A DNA stretch of 54,334 nucleotides, taken from an uncultured Clostridia bacterium. Its GTDB lineage: Bacteria > Bacillota > Clostridia > Oscillospirales > Ruminococcaceae. Below the pieces are notes generated by a model. That model was not told where the DNA came from, searched no databases, and saw only the letters and a program-made list of their open reading frames with translations. Below, piece after piece: positions 33,901 to 43,160 of this stretch; positions within the stretch are counted from its first letter, which is position 1; each line of letters starts with the position of its first letter. Both the position numbers and the translations under genes were made by a program. The stretch spans positions 1 to 54,334 of the forward strand of contig CANQCL010000015.1 of the NCBI GenBank assembly GCA_947589215.1, read 5' to 3'.

Positions 33901-36900
33901 CTTTCCATTCATTTACTAGATCAGCCTGTACAGGCTTAGAAACATTAAAAGTAAAAAGATTTCCTTTTTGTGTTGGATGTTCGACATCGTTATCTTTTAC
34001 AACCCAATAATCTACGGTTTTAATGCCAGAATAAGGTTTGGCATCCGTAATTTTTACATCTACATTAATGCCGTCATTATAAGTAAGTCCATACAATCCA
34101 TTTGTATTCGCTTCTTCTGCTGTAATTTCTATATTACTTGCTATTTTATCTACAATATATCCATCAGAATTGATATAGATATAATTTCCTGCATAGTCAA
34201 TTATTTTAAGATATACAACAAACTGTTCATCTGACTCAATGCTAAAATCCTTATAATCGCTGAATGTCTGATTTTCCAATTCAGCAGCAGTCAATACTAT
34301 TGGATTTTCAGTTTTGAAATATTCAACAATTACAGGACTTGTATCGTCATTAGATGTTGATGTAACATCTGCTCTGACATTGCTGTACAAACCGAAAGTT
34401 AAAACATCAAGAAGTTTATCCCATGTGTTTACATTTACAGAAACAGTCCCCTTAGGATTATTTTTATCTACTGTAAATGTATATGGTGTTTCACAGCCTG
34501 TCACATCAACTTCGTTGTTTTGATTACCCGCATCATTTGTATAACTAAAAGACCATGTGTAGTTGGCATCCGTTGAAAACAGAACTTTTGCGGTATGTAT
34601 ATCACCGTCGTTACTCCATTCGCTAATCATAGATGATGTATCCAAATCTATTTGTTTGCTACTATAATCTGAAACATCATCTATTTTAATACCTTCAGTT
34701 GCCTTTTCCTCGTTAAACACCGACGCTCTGTCAACGATTGTAATAGTGGCCGTTCTGTCTGAAGCAAAATATCCTCTTCCATCAACTATCCTATTTGCAT
34801 TATTATTATCAAAGCTTACAGAAACAGTCGGTTGCTCAATGTTGATAGCAAGCGCAACTTCTTTTTCTAACGTATTTCCTGCGTTGTCACTTACTGTTAC
34901 TATAACCTTAACATTATCAGAATTGTTCTTAGTCGGATCAACTGTAATAGAACCGAACCAATCTTTTTTCAATTGTGATTTTGTTGGATTCGTAATATCA
35001 AAAGTATAAAGATTATCAGATTGAGTCGGACTTTGTTCATTATTATCATTAATAACTTTATAATCAATTGACTTAATCCCGGAATATGTGTTTCCAGTAA
35101 CAATTTCCTCGTTTACTTTTATATCAACTTTAATTCCGTTTTCTACATAATCTAGTCCGTAGAAACCTTTTTCATTTGGACTTTCTGGTGTTAAAGTAAC
35201 TTCACTTTTGGTATTATCAAGAATTACGCCATTTGAACTAATATATAGTACGTTTCCTGCATAATCGGCAATCCTTGCATAAACAACAAACTGTTCATCA
35301 GGTTTAACAGTATAAATTTCTGTTGTAAACTTTGCTTCATTATAAAGAGTTAAAATTTCATCTTCCGTCAAAGCCTCATCTGAATTCGATTTATAATACT
35401 TAATATCATTAATAGGAGATGTTTTATCATAGCCCTCAGCAATAGCTGTAACACTGTAATTTTTACAAATCCCAAAAGTCAAGGCAAAAATCAATTGATC
35501 CTCCCACTTATCTGTATCAATAGTAATTTTTCCAGTGGGAGCTAGTGTGTCTACTGTAAATTCATATACCGATTCTCCAAATGCTTTTATGTTTTCATCG
35601 TTAATACTATCTGCTTTATTTTTATATGAAATTTTCCAAACATAATGTGCATCCGTACTAAACGTAACAGTTGCAGTATGCTTATCCCCGCTATGAGTCC
35701 ATTTGCTTATCATTAAAGATTTTGAAATATTAACTGATTTTCCTTTAACATCTGTAGCTTTTATATCAATTCCATCATTTGCGGCTACTTCATCAAACGT
35801 AGTTGCCCTATCAACAATTGTAATAGAAGCCGTTCTTGTGTCATTATAATAGCCTTCCGCTGCTTCGCTGTCGAGAGTACCGTCAATTGAAACACTGATT
35901 GTTGGCTCAGTTATATTGATTTTCAATTCTGATGTAATTTCTTTCTCATTACCAGCTCTATCGGTTACCCTCAAGTGAACAACAACATTATCACTATTAT
36001 TGCTTTGAGCATTGACAACTATGTTACCGCTATATTGATTTTTAATTTCATCACCTAGCACATAGGTATATAGCTCTTCTCTTTGTGTTACTTTACCATC
36101 ACAAGAAACCCAATATTCTACTGTGTTCAGTCCTGAATAATCACCTGTATCTTCCACTTCAACAGCAAGCGATACATTATCATTATAATAGCCATTAATA
36201 TTGGCATCATCAGGTTTCAATACAAGCGTAGAACCATCTTCATCAATGACTATTTTTAGCGGATTTATCTCTGTAATATTAGTTATTTCGTGCCAACCAA
36301 AATCATAACGCAACTGAATTTTCTTTATTATTTTAGTTGTTGTAATGTCTACAGATTTATTATTTATACCTCCGGCGGTACTATTATCAGAATATATGAT
36401 TTTAATACCTTGCTTGTCTGTTGTAAACTTAACCGTACTTCCTTTTGTAAACACATACAAAGTACCATCCATATTAGATCTGACAGCATCTTCAGAGTTA
36501 AATTCAACATTGCTCATGCTGGCAGCATCACATAATTTAAACGTAACACTAATTGTTTTATCTCCAGTTACATTATCAATGTTTAATACTAAATCATCTT
36601 CATCATTTTCTTTAACAGATGATTTTACATCAACACCATTAACCTTAACTTCATCTATAGTATATCCTGTGTTTGGATTTATAGTTATATTTGCACTCTC
36701 GCCATAATCGACCTCTAAATTCTCTATTTTAACTGAGCCGTTCTCTCCCACATCAGCTGTAACCTTGTAAACTAGCGGAGCAAAAGTGATTTCAACTGTA
36801 TAATCCTTATCGGCTGTTAATGTTTTTTTATAAGGATTATCTTTGTCATATGTATTATCTAAGAATACTTCATCATTATTTCCGTTAATAACAACATTTT

Positions 36901-37936
36901 TAACTCTGTAAGTTTCTTTAGGAGTTGCGGTTATCGAAATATTTTCACCTTTTTTAACAGTCACATCACCACCGACACATTCTGGATCTGTTTCTACAGA
37001 CCCACGATTGTTGTCGTATGATATTGTTATTTTATAAATTTTTATAAATGCAACATTAATATTTGTATTTGCGTTTATTTTGAAAGATTTAAAAAATGTT
37101 GTTGCATCAGAAATTGTCTGAGAATCTCCATCAATAGTAACTGTAGAAATCTGATAACCGTTATCAGCTGTAACTGAAAGTGTTATATTACTGTTTTCAT
37201 CAAATTCTACTGATGAATCTACTTGTTTTCCATCCAAGCTTACAGTGCCGCCGTCATTTTTTGATATATTAACCATATAAGTCTTAACAAATATTACAGA
37301 AATATTAACATTTTCATTTGCAGTAATATCTTTTTCAAACAGCTTTTTATTAGATATATCCGCACTTACTCCGTCTATTTTTACTTCTTTTATGTACGAA
37401 CCTGTATTTGGGGTTAATTTCAACTTTACAGTACTTCCAGCATTAACAGTAACCGTACTAGTTTCTGAACTATTTAATTCTACAGTGCCGTCACCAGTCT
37501 TAGTAACAGATACGGTAACGGTTTCAAGGGCACCTTTTGCGATAATAATATCAATATTATCCTGAACATTTGTAACTGTTTTTGTTGCATTTTTAGAATT
37601 ATATCCTGTCTTAGAAACAATATAGCTGATCTCAACTTTTTTCCCATCAGCAATTTCATCAGAATAATTACTCATATCAGAAACAATAGCCTCACCATTT
37701 GCAGTGCAAATATTTCCGCTTGTCTTTGATATGCCATCTACATCAATTTCATATGAAATACTTGCATCGTCCAATAACTTGCCCTTGATGTCCTTAATAG
37801 TAAAAGTAAATTCTCCTGAATTATCCTCTAAACTTGCCGTAACAGATAACGGCAAAATACTAACTGCCATAATAACAACTAGTACAATTGATAAAACCTG
37901 ATTTACAATTCTCAATCTTGAATTAACCATTTTCAT
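30911..37936 (-). CDS. Giant membrane-anchored surface protein of repeated Ig-like modules
   Basis: 2341 residues. ATG at 37936 is used because AAGGAG lies four bases upstream and the start overlaps the previous gene by 14 bases. After a signal peptide come a Cna/carboxypeptidase-regulatory-like domain (about 45-130) and four InlB-B/Bacterial-repeat-like domains (about 135-470, pattern GTV.L…NY.I..V.IDG). A long series of modules follows. The marker LTFG[IFL][CWY].N occurs three times about 290 residues apart, and the marker YF.…RTAT.VI.ER five times. A C-terminal membrane helix (FFGSIGGLILIAFGIIVLVV) and basic tail anchor it, with no LPXTG. Probably a long adhesin stalk co-expressed with the Tad pilus. 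Confidence 0.8.
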   Translation of the reverse strand: MKMVNSRLRIVNQVLSIVLVVIMAVSILPLSVTASLEDNSGEFTFTIKDIKGKLLDDASISYEIDVDGISKTSGNICTANGEAIVSDMSNYSDEIADGKKVEISYIVSKTGYNSKNATKTVTNVQDNIDIIIAKGALETVTVSVTKTGDGTVELNSSETSTVTVNAGSTVKLKLTPNTGSYIKEVKIDGVSADISNKKLFEKDITANENVNISVIFVKTYMVNISKNDGGTVSLDGKQVDSSVEFDENSNITLSVTADNGYQISTVTIDGDSQTISDATTFFKSFKINANTNINVAFIKIYKITISYDNNRGSVETDPECVGGDVTVKKGENISITATPKETYRVKNVVINGNNDEVFLDNTYDKDNPYKKTLTADKDYTVEITFAPLVYKVTADVGENGSVKIENLEVDYGESANITINPNTGYTIDEVKVNGVDVKSSVKENDEDDLVLNIDNVTGDKTISVTFKLCDAASMSNVEFNSEDAVRSNMDGTLYVFTKGSTVKFTTDKQGIKIIYSDNSTAGGINNKSVDITTTKIIKKIQLRYDFGWHEITNITEINPLKIVIDEDGSTLVLKPDDANINGYYNDNVSLAVEVEDTGDYSGLNTVEYWVSCDGKVTQREELYTYVLGDEIKNQYSGNIVVNAQSNNSDNVVVHLRVTDRAGNEKEITSELKINITEPTISVSIDGTLDSEAAEGYYNDTRTASITIVDRATTFDEVAANDGIDIKATDVKGKSVNISKSLMISKWTHSGDKHTATVTFSTDAHYVWKISYKNKADSINDENIKAFGESVYEFTVDTLAPTGKITIDTDKWEDQLIFALTFGICKNYSVTAIAEGYDKTSPINDIKYYKSNSDEALTEDEILTLYNEAKFTTEIYTVKPDEQFVVYARIADYAGNVLYISSNGVILDNTKSEVTLTPESPNEKGFYGLDYVENGIKVDIKVNEEIVTGNTYSGIKSIDYKVINDNNEQSPTQSDNLYTFDITNPTKSQLKKDWFGSITVDPTKNNSDNVKVIVTVSDNAGNTLEKEVALAINIEQPTVSVSFDNNNANRIVDGRGYFASDRTATITIVDRASVFNEEKATEGIKIDDVSDYSSKQIDLDTSSMISEWSNDGDIHTAKVLFSTDANYTWSFSYTNDAGNQNNEVDVTGCETPYTFTVDKNNPKGTVSVNVNTWDKLLDVLTFGLYSNVRADVTSTSNDDTSPVIVEYFKTENPIVLTAAELENQTFSDYKDFSIESDEQFVVYLKIIDYAGNYIYINSDGYIVDKIASNIEITAEEANTNGLYGLTYNDGINVDVKITDAKPYSGIKTVDYWVVKDNDVEHPTQKGNLFTFNVSKPVQADLVNEWKGNITVNPYLNNSCNVVVYIKTVDNAGNENTKFVKLDVDVTAPKIDITYNNNHDNKGNTYFNAVRTATVVITERNHHFDSEAATKGIAINAVDVKGNSVENSYTISSWTTIDDENQPDASTHTATIAFEKDANYTFAIEYTDKADNSNETPDTHNSVASYKFTVDTTAPVGTVKAKSAEGREDEWSKLRNELTFGFWSNSKITISGTTDDITSPVASVKCYKMASTNASDATTALTKDRLDKIMTWTDFKGFSVTEDEQFIVYIKITDQAGNYTYISTNGLIVDSKKPLEEVIAPKISIKPKQPINGIYNDDVKVSIKVTDPKIGGTYSGLKNVSYKVFDKAVSSTEPTQSGTLYNFTKINPAQKDLRQTWTGEITVDSSKNNSNNISIVVYAVDNSLNASDDKISIKIDTTAPAINISYDNNSADSGNYFKANRTATIVITERNFKADDVKLTITNTDGIIPAVTSWKKTKGQGNKDNTSWTATITYSADGDYKFAIAYTDLAGNRCKSIKYADSTVAGTKFTIDKTISMIDVSYDNNSAENTYYYKSDRTATIVITEHNFNADRVQIDLTSTDDGVAIDNPSVSGWSSNGNKHTATISFNNDALYTLDISFADKAGNKAADFKKQTFYIDKTAPKIKIKGVANNSANRGDVIPVISYSDTNFDNSRVSINLEGANRGKITTIEGSYTDIHNGRIFTFNNFKKEKSIDDIYTLTASLTDKAGNMRTQKLNFSVNRFGSTYLFSTETTELNGSYAKTPVDIVVTEINPNKLKNIKITLFKNDKTITLNEHTGYKTDVSGGSNQWYKYKYTIFKNNFKDDGVYRLTIHSEDVAGNVAENTLDTKYAEIEFGIDKTLPTINVNNLENGKTYAEENKKVRMSVNDNLNLASVIVYLDGKEYKNWTDEELENLIADGGNFTFNILGDSISAHTVEVVAADAAENEYVEEITDFYVTTNILVRYYNNKILFFGSIGGLILIAFGIIVLVVLKKRKTESQYRN

Positions 37937-38426
37937 TTTTCTCCTTATCTTTAACATTTTTTAAATACATCTTTAAGCATTTATAATTCTTACCATTGAA
38001 AAAGCAATGAAAATTAATTGACAAAAATAATATGGCTACACATGAAATAATAACCTGCTCATTTTTAATTTTGATGAAATAGAATATTATTGTTAAAACT
38101 ATAAAGATAAATAATATGCCATCACAAATCTTTGCTTCGTTATTCTGAAAAAATGAAATTATACCAACGTGATTATTACTGCAAATGAAACCTTTCTTTT
38201 TAATTAACTGTTTTTCAATTTGCTTACGTAAAAAATTTGCTTTCCAAAAAAATACTTGCTCAAAAATAACGCCAAACCAAAATATACCTCCAATTGCATA
38301 GGTACTTAATCTCACACCACCATAGCAATTTATTCTTATTAAGGGTATAAAGCCAACAGATATACTTGAAACAACAGGAAATAGCAATGATAATATAAAA
38401 TATCGTTTAAATTTTTTTATCAACAT
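37923..38426 (-). CDS. Integral membrane protein of unknown function (167 aa)
   Basis: ATG at 38426. About four hydrophobic segments are visible (FILSLLFPVVSSISVGFIPLI, GGIFWFGVIFEQVFFW, GILFIFIVLTIIFYFI, VIISCVAILFLSINF). The C-terminus is highly charged (KNVKDKEKNENG). No family is recognised. Its last 14 bases overlap the start of the giant surface protein, so translation of the two is coupled, which suggests a role in insertion or anchoring of that protein. Confidence 0.65.
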   Translation of the reverse strand: MLIKKFKRYFILSLLFPVVSSISVGFIPLIRINCYGGVRLSTYAIGGIFWFGVIFEQVFFWKANFLRKQIEKQLIKKKGFICSNNHVGIISFFQNNEAKICDGILFIFIVLTIIFYFIKIKNEQVIISCVAILFLSINFHCFFNGKNYKCLKMYLKNVKDKEKNENG

Positions 38427-38444
38427 AAAATTACCTTTTCTCCA

Positions 38445-38972
38445 TTACTCAATTATTTCGGAACTTGAAGTAAAACTAATGTCAAAATCAACAGAAAAAT
38501 CATTTGTGTTTTGATCTTGAGTAATAAATGTAGTTTCACTTGTGTTAAATTCCGATGCTAATACTGTTGTTTCGTTTTGTTCCGTATTCAACACAGTGGT
38601 TTTAGGATTGCTTATAACACTAAATTCTTTGTCAGACGGTGCAAGTTCTGCAGTTAAAAAACCATCAGTTGTTGAATTTGATTCTAAACCAGTTATTCTC
38701 CGTTTAAAATTTTCAGATGTAGAAATTCTGTCAGTGATTTTCTCTATTCTCTCTCGTGCAGCATGTGCATAAGCTGATTTATATGCTTTGTCTTCGGATT
38801 TCTCATTTTGCCGACGAATATTCTCTATAGCTTTTCTTGCAGTAGTACCGGTAACATCTCCAAACAATTTGGGAACATCTAATATGAAAAATAATGATAT
38901 AGCTATCATTAGTAATACCGCTGCTGCAATATACGAAATAAATGATAAAGTCTGTATTAATTCCACTGACAT
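38445..38972 (-). CDS. Single-pass membrane protein with long disordered tail (175 aa)
   Basis: ATG with GGAGG upstream. One N-terminal membrane helix (ISYIAAAVLLMIAISLFFILD) is followed by a basic helical stretch (ARKAIENIRRQNEKSEDK…ARERIEKITDRI) and an S/T-rich C-terminal half (ETTVLASEFNTSETTFITQ). The many T-x-F/L sites in the tail make it a possible substrate of the kinase encoded five bases upstream and a ligand for the FHA protein. This is inference. No known family. Confidence 0.6.
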   Translation of the reverse strand: MSVELIQTLSFISYIAAAVLLMIAISLFFILDVPKLFGDVTGTTARKAIENIRRQNEKSEDKAYKSAYAHAARERIEKITDRISTSENFKRRITGLESNSTTDGFLTAELAPSDKEFSVISNPKTTVLNTEQNETTVLASEFNTSETTFITQDQNTNDFSVDFDISFTSSSEIIE

Positions 38973-38977
38973 ATTAG

Positions 38978-40675
38978 TTACCTCCTTCCCGTACCGAAAG
39001 CTGTTTCAACGGCCGCTTTTGTATCATTCAACAGGCCTATTATATCTTCTTTCTTCTTATCAGTTTTTTCAGTTGTGGTATCTATAGTTTCAACTATTGA
39101 TTCAATATTCTGAATTATGTTTTCAAGTTCATTTTTAGTTACTTCATCAGCCTTAAACTTAGTTGCATATTGTTGAATTGCGCTGCGAGAAAGTTCTAAT
39201 AATTCTAGCCGAACTATTTCACTTTCGTTTTCATCTTTTGCAACAGTATCCATAAGTTCAGTTAAATTTTTAAATAACGGTTTATACTTTCCCTTGTCGC
39301 TAGCTTCAGTTATTGCAGTTGTGATATCCCGATAAAATATGCCGATATTCGCATACACCTTTGCCATTCCAATATTTTTATAATCGCTAGGGGCATTATT
39401 TATAACATCCTGAAACCATTCGATAGAACTCTTAGCATTTGTAATCTGATTATCGCTGCCGTCGCCATAATTATAGTAATACCAAAATAATTTTCCAGTT
39501 TCAAAACAAATTTCTATGTAATCCTTAATATTAGCTTGTAGTTTTGATTTGTTATTGGCAATCAATCTCTCCAATTGCTTAGCCTCATCTACTGTGAATA
39601 CAGAATCATTATCCTTATACGTTTGTATCAAGCCAAGATATGCTTGTTTGTTTCCGGCATGATTGGGAATCTCAATACAGTCTTCATATAATTTAATTTT
39701 TTCATCATAATCAACTGTCTTTAATGCTTCATCTATTTTGCTTTGATATGTGTTTGCCGCCTTTTGTGTTGCAATAAGATTTAATGACAGACCTCCAACT
39801 CCGAATATTAATGACATGGCACCAACTGCAATAAATACTCCTAACTTTTTCTTTTGTTTTTTCTTGAATTTTTCATCTATTTCTTCATAATGGTCTAGCG
39901 CATACATTAATTCCGCAGCTGATTGATACCTATCATTGGGATTTCGCTGAGTACATTTTTGTATTATACGCTCAAGTCCGCTAGAAAGCCCCGGATTTAT
40001 TTCTCTAATCGGCTTAATCTCATAAGGGGGTTCACTCGGATTACACCCGGTTACAAGATGATAGAGCGTCGCTCCCAAACAATATATATCAGTCCTTGCA
40101 TCCGTCTGTCCCATGCCGCCAAATTGTTCAGGTGCTGCATATCCAACTGTTCCAAGACAGGTCGTATCTTCAAGATTCTTTTCTTTAAATTCGCGTGCAG
40201 TACCGAAATCTATTAGAGTAAGATTCCCATCTGGTTTTAACATAATATTTGCCGGCTTCATATCACGATATATAATTGCCGGTTCACGGGAATGAAGATA
40301 ACCTAAAACATCACATAACTGCTTTGCCCACTCAATGACAAAATCTTGAGACTGAGCGCCATATTCTTCAAGTACTTTACTTAATGAATTACCCTCTATA
40401 TAATCCATAACGATAAGAAATATCTTATCATCTTCAATAACATCAATAATACTTGGAAGATTAGGGTGTCGAAGCTTCTTTAACATATCTGTTTCGACAA
40501 TTAAACCTTGCTTAACTGCCTCAAAATCAAGAATACCATCTTTTCTAACTTCTTTAACAGCCCATGTTTTATTAGCCTTTTCATTTATTGCCATATAAAC
40601 AACACTCATACCGCCATGACCAATTTCACTCAAAATTTTATATTTGCCGTCAACGAGCGAACCAATTTCAAGCAT
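38978..40675 (-). CDS. Membrane Ser/Thr protein kinase (PrkC-like, without PASTA)
   Basis: 565 residues, ATG with GGAGGGG upstream. Kinase domain at about 10-262: glycine loop IGHGGMSVVY, Lys41 (WAVKEV), catalytic YRDMKPAN (136-143, with Y replacing the usual H of HRD), DFG at 156-158, and APE at 181-183. A membrane helix at 278-301 leads to a helical external region of about 260 residues resembling TPR-type solenoids, not the PASTA repeats of wall-sensing kinases. The next gene upstream is a PP2C phosphatase. The substrate is unknown. The FHA protein and the T-rich membrane protein nearby are the obvious candidates. Confidence 0.9.
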   Translation of the reverse strand: MLEIGSLVDGKYKILSEIGHGGMSVVYMAINEKANKTWAVKEVRKDGILDFEAVKQGLIVETDMLKKLRHPNLPSIIDVIEDDKIFLIVMDYIEGNSLSKVLEEYGAQSQDFVIEWAKQLCDVLGYLHSREPAIIYRDMKPANIMLKPDGNLTLIDFGTAREFKEKNLEDTTCLGTVGYAAPEQFGGMGQTDARTDIYCLGATLYHLVTGCNPSEPPYEIKPIREINPGLSSGLERIIQKCTQRNPNDRYQSAAELMYALDHYEEIDEKFKKKQKKKLGVFIAVGAMSLIFGVGGLSLNLIATQKAANTYQSKIDEALKTVDYDEKIKLYEDCIEIPNHAGNKQAYLGLIQTYKDNDSVFTVDEAKQLERLIANNKSKLQANIKDYIEICFETGKLFWYYYNYGDGSDNQITNAKSSIEWFQDVINNAPSDYKNIGMAKVYANIGIFYRDITTAITEASDKGKYKPLFKNLTELMDTVAKDENESEIVRLELLELSRSAIQQYATKFKADEVTKNELENIIQNIESIVETIDTTTEKTDKKKEDIIGLLNDTKAAVETAFGTGRR

Positions 40676-40704
40676 TTTCTTCCCCTCCGAGATGTGATAT
40701 TTCT

Positions 40705-41472
40705 TTAAAAAGTTCTGATTGATAGAACGGTAATGTTATCTCGTTCCTGTCTTTGCTTATTTATATCAATTAGCTTATTCATATTTGCTTTCATACCGTC
40801 TGCATCTGTCATTACATTTGGTTGTAAGTAATTAAACATTTCATCTTCACTAATCTCATGTCTAAATCCATCACTGCAAAGCATATATACTGCATTAAGC
40901 TTTGTATCGCCAAAAAACAAATCAGGATATACAGCATCTGAAGCACCGACACATTGTAATAGAACGCTTCTTCGCGAGTCGATTTTTGCTTCTTCTTCTG
41001 TAATATTTCCAAGTACAACTTCTCTTGCTACAAACGTCTGATCTTTAGTTAACACTTTTACAGAATCGTCTATTTCGTACGCTCGTGTATCGCCTACATT
41101 AATGATATAATACCTAGACTCAGTAATCAGCATAGCTGTTACTGTAGTTCCGAGACTAACACCGCTTGTTTTCCCATAATATTTTATTTTTTCATTATAT
41201 TCAGTTACTATGCCGACCCATTCATTACGAATATCAATATCGGTTATGCCCTTTTCGCATAATACAGGCAGCTTGTTATTTGCCCAATTGCAAAAAGCGC
41301 TTACTACAGTTGCACTGGCAACCTCGCCTTTTTCAAGACCGCCCATACCATCGCATACAACCGCAAATACCATTTTACCATTTTTCGTTGTAATTACTTT
41401 AGCTCCATAACTATCTTGATTAGTCGTCTTTATATTTCCTATATCTGTACTTGCCGCTATAATATAATTCAT
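40705..41472 (-). CDS. PP2C-type Ser/Thr protein phosphatase
   Basis: 255 residues. ATG at 41472 overlaps the stop of the small gene upstream as TGATG, which fixes the start better than the TTG one codon earlier. Metal-binding motifs of PP2C are complete: STDIGNIKTTNQDS near the start, VCDGMGG, NVGDTRAY, LCSDGF and the final RDN. No membrane segment is seen, so it acts in the cytoplasm, opposing the kinase encoded 29 bases downstream. Confidence 0.92.
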   Translation of the reverse strand: MNYIIAASTDIGNIKTTNQDSYGAKVITTKNGKMVFAVVCDGMGGLEKGEVASATVVSAFCNWANNKLPVLCEKGITDIDIRNEWVGIVTEYNEKIKYYGKTSGVSLGTTVTAMLITESRYYIINVGDTRAYEIDDSVKVLTKDQTFVAREVVLGNITEEEAKIDSRRSVLLQCVGASDAVYPDLFFGDTKLNAVYMLCSDGFRHEISEDEMFNYLQPNVMTDADGMKANMNKLIDINKQRQERDNITVLSIRTF

Positions 41473-41600
41473 CAAGAATTTCTATCCTTTCCAATAAAAT
41501 GGTATGCTGCTGACACAATCATAGCAATAGCAATAAAAAGAATCACTTTAAGTATAATTAACCGCAGCACTATTAATTCTAAAATAAGAATTAAACACAC
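41472..41600 (-). CDS. Tiny membrane protein between FHA and phosphatase genes (42 aa)
   Basis: A GTG-started frame of 42 codons reads VCLILILELIVLRLIILKV, then ILFIAIAMIVSAAYHFIGK and ends DRNS. It is strongly hydrophobic with a charged tail. Its TGA overlaps the phosphatase ATG (TGATG), a sign of coupled translation, and the GTG lies nine bases after the FHA gene stop. No ribosome-binding site is seen, and the frame is the same as that of the FHA gene, so readthrough of the TAG is another formal possibility. Confidence 0.45.
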   Translation of the reverse strand: MCLILILELIVLRLIILKVILFIAIAMIVSAAYHFIGKDRNS

Positions 41601-41609
41601 TATATTAAA

Positions 41610-43148
41610 CTAAAAAAGCCTAAATTCAAAATCCTCATTAGCTAAACGAATTTTGCTTCCTTGCTCTATTTCAACCTCAGCATTACTTTTTAGCATTTGC
41701 CCGTTTAAATATGTATGATTAGTGGAGTTTGTATCAACAATATAATATTTACCCTCACGAGTAATAATATTTGCGTGACTACGGCTGATGGCTGTATTAT
41801 CTCCTATGAAATAATCCACATAGCTTCTTTCTTTACCAATTTTAAACACAGATTTATTCAAGAGTATCTTTTCATTATTTTTTGAGCGGATTAAATAAGG
41901 TGTAACAGTTTGAAACTGCTGAACACCGGCATTTAATACAGTAGTTTCACCTATTAATCCTCCCCCAAGAACTGTTGTTTCTCCAAAGTTCATCGGTCGG
42001 CTTTGCGGTGCGCTCTTAGGCGCTGATGATTGCTGATACACTGATTGATCATGTATTACGGTTTTTCCCATATTTTGCGGCACTGACCCTTGAGTCTGCT
42101 TCTTGTTTACCGACTGTTGTATTGGTTGAGCCTGATTAGATGATTGATTAGGTTGCCCGGGGATAGCAAAATCAACATTTGGTGTATAAGGTGTTTCTGA
42201 AACCTTATTCAGATTATTATTCTTTGGCAGCACATTTTGTTTTACCTGCACTGGAACTTCCGTACTTCTCCTTGCGGCCTTCTGCGCTTTGTACACCTCC
42301 ACATTTTCTTTGTTGTAATGCATAAGTAACGAAAACAGTGTAATTTTCTTTTCACATTTAACTGCTGTCGGCTTTTGAATAGGTTGATTAGGTGCATTGA
42401 CTGTCTGTGATTTTTTACTTTCAATATTTTGAATGTTCATTTCAGGATTGGCAGTTGGTATTTGAACAGGCTGAGACATTATTTTAGATTGCACAGGAAT
42501 CTTTTTCTCTTTTTGCGGAACAACAGGTTGTTGAACTTCCGAATTGTTTTGAATTACAGGCTGTGTTTTTATTGTTCTTTCCAAAACACTTCCATTACTA
42601 ATACTTTCCAACACTGATTTAAAATCAACTAAAGAAAATGTAGGTGCGCTGTTTAAATAATTGATTATTTTTGCAATATAATCACAATTTTCTGTTTGAT
42701 CAAATTGTGTATTGAACATTATATCCTTGAAGAAAGAACCTAAATTGATATTTTCATTAGCATCGCTTACTATCGGTAAACAAATAAGAACCGTTTCGCA
42801 AGTCGACACATCGGTGAAAATATAATCTAAATCCATAAGAATTGTATTTATATCAATCATATAATCTTCTGCTGAAAGCATAGCATCTACTATGCCTTTA
42901 AAGACACCTAATAAACGTTTTTTATTAACCGGACCAGAAAAGTACTGCTTTACGGAAACTTTTGATGATACGTTATATTTTATATATTTTGTGTCATCTA
43001 TTTGCGTAAACACAGTTGAAGCAAGGCCCGATATTTTATTATTTGTAAGCATACCCAAACTCATAGTATCAAGATTATCTACCTGCTCGATTTCATAAAC
43101 CAAATATGTGTTTGTACCTTGATTTTCAAATGTGAAACTCACTACCAT
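41610..43148 (-). CDS. FHA-domain protein with DUF6382-type N-terminus
   Basis: 512 residues from the ATG at 43148 (a GTG directly before it is also possible). The N-terminal 190 residues (FTFENQGTNTYLVYEI…MDLDYIFTDVSTCETVLICLP) match the DUF6382 domain that accompanies FHA domains in Clostridia. A proline/glutamine-rich linker (about 195-420) follows, with several T-V-L/T-V-I sites. The C-terminal FHA domain (about 425-512) has the phosphothreonine-binding residues in ISRSHANI and a late TNSTNHTYLNG. It probably reads kinase phosphorylation and links it to the Tad machinery, since it is encoded between pilus and kinase genes. Confidence 0.82.
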   Translation of the reverse strand: MVVSFTFENQGTNTYLVYEIEQVDNLDTMSLGMLTNNKISGLASTVFTQIDDTKYIKYNVSSKVSVKQYFSGPVNKKRLLGVFKGIVDAMLSAEDYMIDINTILMDLDYIFTDVSTCETVLICLPIVSDANENINLGSFFKDIMFNTQFDQTENCDYIAKIINYLNSAPTFSLVDFKSVLESISNGSVLERTIKTQPVIQNNSEVQQPVVPQKEKKIPVQSKIMSQPVQIPTANPEMNIQNIESKKSQTVNAPNQPIQKPTAVKCEKKITLFSLLMHYNKENVEVYKAQKAARRSTEVPVQVKQNVLPKNNNLNKVSETPYTPNVDFAIPGQPNQSSNQAQPIQQSVNKKQTQGSVPQNMGKTVIHDQSVYQQSSAPKSAPQSRPMNFGETTVLGGGLIGETTVLNAGVQQFQTVTPYLIRSKNNEKILLNKSVFKIGKERSYVDYFIGDNTAISRSHANIITREGKYYIVDTNSTNHTYLNGQMLKSNAEVEIEQGSKIRLANEDFEFRLF

Positions 43149-43160
43149 CACCGTCCAAAC

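Noticed and set aside
33637-36707. Many open frames antisense to the giant surface-protein gene
   Set aside because: They follow from the low-complexity repeats of the real gene, lack ribosome-binding sites and have unnatural composition.
30911-37936. Diversity-generating retroelement target or phase-variable repeat gene
   Set aside because: No reverse transcriptase or template repeat in the window, and the repeats are domain-length protein modules rather than short tracts prone to slippage.
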